DNA from: Candidatus Aminicenantota bacterium
GTDB lineage: Bacteria > Acidobacteriota > Aminicenantia > Aminicenantales > JAFGBC01
Direction: 5' to 3'
NCBI GenBank assembly: GCA_016933355.1
Contig: JAFGBC010000064.1
Location: 1 to 7,230 of the forward strand
Length of the DNA stretch: 7,230 bases
Shown here: positions 1 through 5,182 of the stretch, one piece after another
Position numbering within the stretch: the stretch's first letter is position 1
Layout of the letters: every line of letters starts with the position of its first letter
The notes under the pieces: model-generated
The model's database searches: none
What the model saw: the letters and a program-made list of their open reading frames with translations, nothing else
What the model was told of the DNA's origin: nothing
Program-made: the position numbers and the translations under genes

Positions 1-450
1 TACTACATCGGCATCGCCTATTCGCGGCTGCAGAAGGACGCGGAGGCGCTGGCGGCCCTGAGTCGCGTCGCGGAGCTCGTGCCCAATTTCCCGCCCGTCT
101 ATTTCGAGCTGGGCGTCGTCGCGCAGCGCACGGGCGAGAAGGATAAAGCGATCCAGCATTATCTGAGGAATGCCGAGCTCGACCCGGCCAACGCGGACAG
201 CCTCTACAACGCCGGCTTGATCCTGTTCGGCTTGGGCCGGATCGACGAGGCGCGCGGCGCGTTCGACAAGGCCCTGGCGCTGAGGGCCGACGACCCCGAC
301 CTGCTCGAGATGGCGGCGCGGTGCGCCATCAACGCCGGCGATTTCGCGCAGGCCATCGCCTATCTCGAAAAGGCCCTGGTCGGCGTCAAGGATCCCGAAA
401 AAATCCAATTCCTGCAGGACCTGCTGACGACGCTGCGCGAAAAAAAATAG
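1..450 (+). CDS. TPR-repeat protein, C-terminal part (5' end outside window)
   Basis: The reading frame is open from base 1 to the TAG at 448-450 and gives 149 residues without a start, so this is the end of a longer gene. It is made of tetratricopeptide repeats. About four 34-residue units can be seen (roughly residues 1-30, 31-64, 65-98 and 99-131), with the usual pattern of small residues at the helix contacts and a Pro near the unit ends, for example YFELGVVAQRTGEKDKAIQHY and LYNAGLILFGLGRIDEA. A charged capping helix (about 132-149, ending LREKK) closes the array. TPR arrays are protein-protein interaction scaffolds. The catalytic or anchoring part, if any, lies upstream of the window, so no specific function can be given. 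The GTG at 79 falls inside a repeat (AELVPNF) and is not a credible start. The next gene begins beyond a separate promoter, so it is probably not in the same unit. Confidence 0.9.
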   Translation, partial: YYIGIAYSRLQKDAEALAALSRVAELVPNFPPVYFELGVVAQRTGEKDKAIQHYLRNAELDPANADSLYNAGLILFGLGRIDEARGAFDKALALRADDPDLLEMAARCAINAGDFAQAIAYLEKALVGVKDPEKIQFLQDLLTTLREKK

Positions 451-483
451 AAGGGCGTGTGTCGCCATTGCTTAAGGTTTGTC

Positions 484-513
484 TTGACAGGGAAGGGCTA
501 AATTTGTTAGAAA
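484..513 (+). promoter_or_regulatory. Candidate sigma-70-type promoter of the ROK repressor gene
   Basis: A perfect TTGACA (-35) lies at 484-489. After an 18-bp spacer comes TAGAAA at 508-513, which matches 4 of 6 bases of TATAAT. Transcription would start near 520, inside the inverted repeat that begins at 512, so a bound repressor would block polymerase. The -35 match is strong and the -10 is mediocre. The position, just after the TPR gene and just before the repressor gene in an AT-rich island, supports the call. Confidence 0.6.
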
Positions 514-546
514 AAATATGTAAGTTTAATAAACTTACATATTTTT
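512..546. promoter_or_regulatory. Perfect 16-bp inverted repeat, probable ROK repressor operator
   Basis: The left arm AAAAATATGTAAGTTT (512-527) and right arm AAACTTACATATTTTT (531-546) are exact reverse complements around a 3-base AAT centre. The core GTAAGTTT-AAT-AAACTTAC resembles the AT-rich dyads bound by ROK repressors such as Bacillus XylR. It overlaps the 3' end of the predicted -10 box and the predicted transcription start, which is a classic repression position. It lies directly before the repressor gene, so autoregulation is the likely role. Five T residues end the right arm, so transcribed RNA could also fold into a hairpin and a terminator-like role is the main alternative. No second copy was found in the spacer before the downstream receptor gene. 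Confidence 0.75.
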
Positions 547-565
547 GGAGCGCTGGGGACTCCAA
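545..565 (+). promoter_or_regulatory. Small hairpin over the ribosome binding region of the repressor gene
   Basis: TTGGAG (545-550) and CTCCAA (560-565) are exact reverse complements around a 9-base loop (CGCTGGGGA). The stem contains the Shine-Dalgarno-like GGAG (547-550), and the loop holds a second G-rich element, GGGG (555-558), 6 bases before the ATT at 565. Folding would hide the GGAG and the first base of the proposed start codon, so it could lower translation. The hairpin shares bases 545-546 with the end of the palindrome. Six pairs can arise by chance, so this is tentative. Confidence 0.35.
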
Positions 566-1752
566 TTAAAAAAGCGACGTCCCGACAGACCAAGCTTCAC
601 AACCGGCTTCTTATACTCAAGACCATCTACGCCCACGACCACATCAGCCGCGCCAATATCGCGCGGGCCACGGGTCTGACGCGCGCCACCGTTTCGGGCG
701 CCGTCACCGAACTCGAGGCGGAAGGCCTCATCGCCGAGGTCGGCGTCGGCCGCGCCAAGGCCGGGAAGCCTCCCATTCTCGTTTCCATCGCCGACAACGC
801 GCGCTGTCTGATCGCCGTCGACCTGGCCGAGCGGGTCTTCCGGGGAGCCGTTATGAACCTGCGGGGCGGCATTCGCCAACGCCTCGAGCAGCGCATCGAC
901 GGACGGAGCGGCGAAGGCATCCTGACCGCGGTCTATGACTTGATCGACCGCCTCATCCCGCTCGCCGACGGCCGGATTCTGGGCATCGGCGTAGGGACGC
1001 CGGGCCTGGTCGACTCGCGGCAGGGCATCGTCCGCGACGCCTTCAACCTCGGCTGGAACGAGCTCCGGCTCGGCGAGCTGCTCAAGGAGCGCTACGGCGT
1101 CCCCGTCCACGTCGCCAACGACAGTCAAGCGGCCGCGCTGGCCGAATTCAGCTTCGGCGGCGCCGGGGCGTCGCCCCATCTCGTCGTCGTCAAGATGAGC
1201 CGCGGCATAGGCGTCGGGATCGTCCTCGACCGCAAGCTCTATCACGGCGACGGCAACGGGGTGGGGGAGATCGGGCACGTCGTCTTCGTCGACGACGGCG
1301 CGCCGTGCCGCTGCGGCCGCCGCGGCTGCCTGGAAACGCTGACCGGGAGCGAATCCATCCTGCGCTTCGCCCAGGCCGCCGCCCGGAGCGACCCCTCCTC
1401 CGCCCTGACCCGCTACGCCGCCGCGCCGGAAGAGATCGATATCGAGGCCGTCTCGGCCGCCGTGGCCGCCGGCGATCCCTCGCTGGGGTCGCACATCGCC
1501 GACGTCGGGCGCGCCATGGGCCGCGCCCTAGCCGCGCTCGTCGGACTTCTCGACATCCATCGGATCGTGCTCGCCGGCAGCGTCGCCGGCTTCGGACCGG
1601 CTCTGATCGATCCGATGCGGAACGAGATCAGGAGCCGGGCGCTGCCGCCGCTGGCCTCCGAGACGGTCGTCGAGACGACGAAGCTGGGCAACGACATCGT
1701 CCTGCTGGGCGCCGCCGCCCTGATCCTGAACGCCGAGCTGGGTTTGCCATGA
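565..1752 (+). CDS. ROK-family transcriptional repressor (start codon non-canonical)
   Basis: This is a 395-residue protein if started at ATT 565, the usual length of ROK repressors. Residues 12-56 form the helix-turn-helix (LILKTIY, then ISRANIARATGLTRATVS and LEAEGLI) and 60-75 the wing (GVGRAKAGKPPILVSI). The ROK sensor domain follows: GIGVGTPG (140-147), ND (185-186) at the catalytic-Asp position of sugar kinases, SRGIGVG (212-218), GEIGH with the zinc-ligand His (234-238), and the zinc motif CxCGxxGCxE (248-257). IVLAGSV (334-340) matches the nucleotide-fold end. The first phosphate loop is degenerate (VDLAERVF instead of DxGGT), so kinase activity is unlikely. It most likely binds a sugar or sugar phosphate and controls its own promoter and the downstream receptor gene. 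The frame is open from the TAG at 508, yet it has no ATG, GTG or TTG before 853. A start at 853 would remove the whole DNA-binding domain. ATT 565 (GGGG 6 bases upstream) is preferred; CTG 553 is the alternative. The family is certain; the exact start is not. Confidence 0.9.
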   Translation: MKKATSRQTKLHNRLLILKTIYAHDHISRANIARATGLTRATVSGAVTELEAEGLIAEVGVGRAKAGKPPILVSIADNARCLIAVDLAERVFRGAVMNLRGGIRQRLEQRIDGRSGEGILTAVYDLIDRLIPLADGRILGIGVGTPGLVDSRQGIVRDAFNLGWNELRLGELLKERYGVPVHVANDSQAAALAEFSFGGAGASPHLVVVKMSRGIGVGIVLDRKLYHGDGNGVGEIGHVVFVDDGAPCRCGRRGCLETLTGSESILRFAQAAARSDPSSALTRYAAAPEEIDIEAVSAAVAAGDPSLGSHIADVGRAMGRALAALVGLLDIHRIVLAGSVAGFGPALIDPMRNEIRSRALPPLASETVVETTKLGNDIVLLGAAALILNAELGLP

Positions 1753-1935
1753 ATGGTCCATCGATAGACATGGAGCCGAAGGCCGGCCACTTGAATCCGG
1801 CCGCGGGGCTAAGGCTCACGTCGAGGAGGAGGTGAGAATCTAACGAGGAGCATCGAACCGAGGGGGCAAGGCGTTTCCTCCGGCGCTTCCGGGGGAGACA
1901 GGGTTTGGGGAATTGCTCAGAATCAGGAGAAACGA
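1753..1935 (+). other. Spacer between repressor and receptor genes
   Basis: These 183 bases separate the two genes. No convincing promoter, terminator, riboswitch or second copy of the upstream palindrome is visible. There is a weak 6-bp hairpin (GGCCGG 1781-1786 with CCGGCC 1797-1802) with no T-run after it. A purine-rich AGGAGGAGGTGA at 1824-1835 looks like a strong Shine-Dalgarno sequence but leads to no start codon, and GAGGAG at 1845-1850 is a second such element. With no terminator, read-through from the repressor into the receptor is the simplest view. Confidence 0.5.
1925..1930 (+). promoter_or_regulatory. Ribosome binding site of the TonB-dependent receptor
   Basis: AGGAGA lies 5 bases before the ATG at 1936. 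It fixes the start of the receptor and agrees with the signal peptide that begins there. Confidence 0.85.
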
Positions 1936-4900
1936 ATGCACTCACGTCCAAATCGCTCTTGGATGACCTGCATCCTCGCCGTCCTGATGATCGTCGCTAA
2001 CGTCGCCCTGGTGCGCGGCCAGTCCGTCCTCGACGGCAAGCTGTCCGGCACGATCGTTGACGACCAGGGAGTCCCCCTCCCCGGCGCCAACGTCGAAGTC
2101 ACCAGCCCGGCCCTCATCTCCGGGAAGCGCGCGACCGTGACCTCCGCCAAGGGCAGCTACGTCTTCCTGGGCCTGCCCGTCGGCGTCTACAAGCTCACGG
2201 CCTCGCTGGCGAATTTCAAGACGGTCATCCGCGATGACATCAAGATCTCGGCCGCGAGCAGCATCGTCGTCGACCTGTCCCTCCCGATCGGCAGCATCGA
2301 GGAGAGCATCACGGTCACGGCGACGCCGCCGATCGTCGACGCCAAGTCGTCCGCGATCGACGCCAAGATCGAGCGGCAGGTCCTGGAGAAGCTGCCGACG
2401 AGCCGGGACGCCTTCTACGACCTGTCCCTGACGACGCCCGGCATGTTCGACCACGGCAGCCAGGGCGGCTGGCTGAAGAGCCCGAACGCCTACGGCGGCG
2501 CCTCGAACGAAAACGTCTTCCTCGTCAACGGCGTCAACGCCACCAACCCGCGCGGAGCGTCCTTCGGAACCCTGGTCCGCGTCAACTACGACGCGGTCGA
2601 GGAGGTCCGGGTCGTGGCCCTGGGCTCCAAAGCCGAGTACGGGAGCTACTCGGGCGCCGCGATCGACGTCCTGACCAAGTCGGGCAGCAACGCCTTCCAC
2701 GGCACGGCCTCCTTGTACCTGGAGCCGGTCAAGTGGCGGACGAGCAACCAGCCCAAGGACGCCGAGGATTACGGCTCGACCTTCGTCTGGGTCGGGACCA
2801 CGGATTCGCCGGCCAACACCCTCTACGGCGGGCCTCCCAACAAGAGCTGGGAGGGCAACTTCACGCTCGGCGGGCCGATCCTCAAGGACCGCGTCTGGTT
2901 CTACGGCGGCTTCGACTACATCTACTCCGCCAGCACCCGGCCGCGCTGGGACCTCCTCGGAGAGAATTGGGGCCGCTACGCCGACCTCAAGATCTCGGCC
3001 GAGCCCCTGACCCAGCACCGGACTTGGCTCTCCTACCACTATGAGAGCAACGACTACACGGGCGGCAGCTGGGGCAGCCAGCCCCAGTGGGACACGACCG
3101 CGACCTACGGCGTCGCCAGCAAGAACAACACCGTGTCCGCCCAATGGCAGTGGCTCCCGAGCAGCACGACGATCCTGACGGCTAAGTACCTCGGGTTCTG
3201 GACCAACGACACGCCCCACGTCCCCGATGACGCGCCGGACCACCCCTGCTACATCAACTGGTGGAAGTGGGCCCAGTACGGCATCAACGGCGCCTTCCCC
3301 TACATCGAGGGCTGGCATTCCAACCGCCAGACGATCCAGGCCGACGTGTCCCATTACGCCGAGGACTTCCTGGGCGAGCACGACATCAAGTTCGGCGTCC
3401 AGTTCACCCGGGGCCGCAGCAACTCCCTGGGCGGCTATTTCCAGAACTACGCCAACTTCCTGTATCCCTACCGCTGGACCCAGAACGTCAACTATATGCA
3501 GAGCTGGTACGGGGATACCGGGCTGATCTTCTACAACTTACACGACGCGATCAATCCGTTCATGACCGTCGGGACGGCCGACTCCACGGGTCTCTTCTTA
3601 GACGACCAGTGGTCGCCGGTCAAGCGGCTGACGATCAACGTCGGTCTGCGCTATGACCGGATGACGACGAAGTACGGCGAGGGCGAGGAATACGCTCCTC
3701 TGACCACGCCGACCGATATCGGCAATCCGACCGTCCTCCGCAAGCGGAAGGGGAGCGAAAACATCTACGATTTCAAGACGTTCTCGCCGCGGATCGGGCT
3801 GACCTACAGCCTGACCAAGGACGGCAAGACGGTCGCCCGGGCCAGCTACGGCCGTTACTACCTGCCCCTGATGGTCGAGTACCTGCGGCGCTACGGCCCC
3901 GATGCCCCGCTCGTGACCCGGACCTGGGAATTCTACAGCGTGCCCTGGGACGTCGCCGACGCCAACGGCGACAAGTATATCGACACGAACGAGACCAGGA
4001 ACGCGGCCCGCTGGATCTACGGAAACGCTCCGTATAACAGCTGGACCGACGAGCCGGTCGACCGCTTCTCCTGGGAGGTCAACGTCGACCCGAACCTCAA
4101 GGACCAGTACACCGACCAGATCACGCTGAATATCGAGCGCGAGATCCTCAAGGACTTCTCGGTCGGCGCCTCCTGGATCTACAAGTCCGCGGGCAACATC
4201 TTCGCCAACATCCCGATCAACCGGGAGACGGGCGAGGAATTCCAGTACGACCGCGTCCCCTTCACGCTGTCCAGCGGCCAGGTCGTCAACCTCTACAGCA
4301 TCAAGTGGCTCGACTACAACCATGACGGCTCGATCGATAGCGACGACATCGGCTGGCTCAGTGTCTATTCTTCGAAGGGCTACAAGGTCGTCAACATGCC
4401 CGAGTTCGACGGCGTCAAGCCCAAGCGCGAGTACATGGGCTTTCAGCTGACCTTCAACAAGCGCTACTCCAACCGCTGGCAGATGCTGGGCTCTATCCTG
4501 TACTCCACGTCGGAGGGCATGGCCAACCGGATCTTCGGCAACAGCATGAACGCCGAGGGCCCCATGTTCACCGACAACAACTGGATGAGCTCGCTCAACT
4601 ACACGATCAACAACCTGACCGGACCCCTGCCGTTCGTTCCCAAGTTCGAGTTCAAGCTGTCCGGTTCCTACCTGATCCCCGTCGTCGACGTCGACATCGG
4701 CGCCCGCTTCCGCCTCCACACCGGCCGGCCGATCTGGAAGCTGGAATCCATCCCGATCCACTCCCAGTGGTCGAACCCGGAGGGCGGCGTCATCGGCAGC
4801 GGCGTCGGCTCGGTCGTCGCCGACCCCGACCCCGAGTACCTCCCGACCCAGACCCTGCTCGACCTGCGGCTCGAAAAATCGTTCACCTTCTCCGGTTACG

Positions 4901-5043
4901 GCTCCCTGGCCGTCATCATCGACGCCTTCAACGTCTTCAACGCCGACACGCCGACCTCGGTCGACAACCAGTGGGAGTACGGGAAGGTCGGGGCCATCGT
5001 CGATCCCCGCTCCTTCCGCTTCAGCTTCCAGTACCGGTTCTAG
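1936..5043 (+). CDS. TonB-dependent outer-membrane receptor, Oar-like, with carboxypeptidase-regulatory-like domain
   Basis: This 1035-residue outer-membrane protein should import a large or scarce substrate using energy passed from TonB. It starts at ATG 1936 behind a good ribosome binding site. A signal peptide covers about residues 1-28 (hydrophobic ILAVLMIVANVALV, likely cut near VRG-QS). A carboxypeptidase-regulatory-like beta-sandwich follows at about 34-115 (LSGTIVDDQGVPLPGANVEV, YVFLGLPVGVYKL). SITVTATPP (124-132) is a TonB-box-like stretch leading into the plug domain (to about 250: NVFLVNGVNATNPRG, EVRVVALGSKAEYGSYSGA, IDVLTKSGSNAFHG). The rest is a beta-barrel with typical strands (LFLDDQWSPVKRLTINVGLRYD, IDAFNVFNADTPTS) and the terminal signal FRFSFQYRF ending in Phe, used for outer-membrane assembly. 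Two EF-hand-like loops occur in the barrel: DANGDKYIDTNE (675-686) and DYNHDGSIDSDD (793-804). The gene appears complete. It follows a ROK repressor, which hints at a sugar-type substrate, but no SusD-like partner is seen, so the substrate is unknown. Confidence 0.95.
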   Translation: MHSRPNRSWMTCILAVLMIVANVALVRGQSVLDGKLSGTIVDDQGVPLPGANVEVTSPALISGKRATVTSAKGSYVFLGLPVGVYKLTASLANFKTVIRDDIKISAASSIVVDLSLPIGSIEESITVTATPPIVDAKSSAIDAKIERQVLEKLPTSRDAFYDLSLTTPGMFDHGSQGGWLKSPNAYGGASNENVFLVNGVNATNPRGASFGTLVRVNYDAVEEVRVVALGSKAEYGSYSGAAIDVLTKSGSNAFHGTASLYLEPVKWRTSNQPKDAEDYGSTFVWVGTTDSPANTLYGGPPNKSWEGNFTLGGPILKDRVWFYGGFDYIYSASTRPRWDLLGENWGRYADLKISAEPLTQHRTWLSYHYESNDYTGGSWGSQPQWDTTATYGVASKNNTVSAQWQWLPSSTTILTAKYLGFWTNDTPHVPDDAPDHPCYINWWKWAQYGINGAFPYIEGWHSNRQTIQADVSHYAEDFLGEHDIKFGVQFTRGRSNSLGGYFQNYANFLYPYRWTQNVNYMQSWYGDTGLIFYNLHDAINPFMTVGTADSTGLFLDDQWSPVKRLTINVGLRYDRMTTKYGEGEEYAPLTTPTDIGNPTVLRKRKGSENIYDFKTFSPRIGLTYSLTKDGKTVARASYGRYYLPLMVEYLRRYGPDAPLVTRTWEFYSVPWDVADANGDKYIDTNETRNAARWIYGNAPYNSWTDEPVDRFSWEVNVDPNLKDQYTDQITLNIEREILKDFSVGASWIYKSAGNIFANIPINRETGEEFQYDRVPFTLSSGQVVNLYSIKWLDYNHDGSIDSDDIGWLSVYSSKGYKVVNMPEFDGVKPKREYMGFQLTFNKRYSNRWQMLGSILYSTSEGMANRIFGNSMNAEGPMFTDNNWMSSLNYTINNLTGPLPFVPKFEFKLSGSYLIPVVDVDIGARFRLHTGRPIWKLESIPIHSQWSNPEGGVIGSGVGSVVADPDPEYLPTQTLLDLRLEKSFTFSGYGSLAVIIDAFNVFNADTPTSVDNQWEYGKVGAIVDPRSFRFSFQYRF

Positions 5044-5072
5044 CGGCAGCGAGACTCGCAGCTTAGAGTCCG

Positions 5073-5111
5073 AACGCCCGGAGGGCCGCTCGGTCCTCCG
5101 GGCGTTTCTTT
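5073..5111 (+). terminator. Rho-independent terminator after the receptor gene
   Basis: AACGCCCGGAGG (5073-5084) and CCTCCGGGCGTT (5095-5106) are perfect 12-bp complements around a 10-base loop. The T-rich TTTCTTT (5105-5111) follows. The structure starts 30 bases after the receptor stop codon and ends the repressor-receptor unit. It also separates that unit from the GWxTD gene. Confidence 0.92.
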
Positions 5112-5154
5112 GCTCCGCCGCCGGCGCGGCATCGGATTGTCGGAGGGGCGCGTT

Positions 5155-5160
5155 TAGGAT
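5155..5160 (+). promoter_or_regulatory. Possible -10 element of the GWxTD gene
   Basis: TAGGAT matches 4 of 6 bases of TATAAT and would give a leader of about 16 bases with the GAGG ribosome binding site (5173-5176) inside it. No recognisable -35 sits at the proper distance; TTGTCG at 5137-5142 is too close (12-base spacer). A promoter is expected here because a strong terminator lies just upstream, but the exact site is weakly supported. Confidence 0.3.
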
Positions 5161-5182
5161 AGAGTGAGGCTTGAGGTTGCTC

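Noticed and set aside
440..447. Run of eight A residues at the end of the TPR gene as a programmed frameshift site
   Set aside because: It lies directly before the stop codon and no functional extension is seen in the other frames. It encodes an ordinary Lys-rich tail.
454..466. GGCG/CGCC hairpin after the TPR gene as a terminator
   Set aside because: The stem has only 4 bp and no T-run follows, so it does not qualify as an intrinsic terminator.
853..1752. Repressor gene starting at ATG 853, read as a stand-alone sugar kinase
   Set aside because: The in-frame upstream sequence encodes a complete helix-turn-helix and wing, and a start at 853 would also cut away the first strand of the sensor domain.
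1781..1802. GGCCGG/CCGGCC hairpin as a terminator of the repressor gene
   Set aside because: The stem has 6 bp with a 10-base loop and is followed by a GC-rich sequence rather than a T-run.
1753..1935. Cobalamin or other riboswitch before the TonB-dependent receptor
   Set aside because: GGCCACTTG at 1784-1792 only faintly resembles a B12 box. The other conserved riboswitch elements are absent and the spacer is short.
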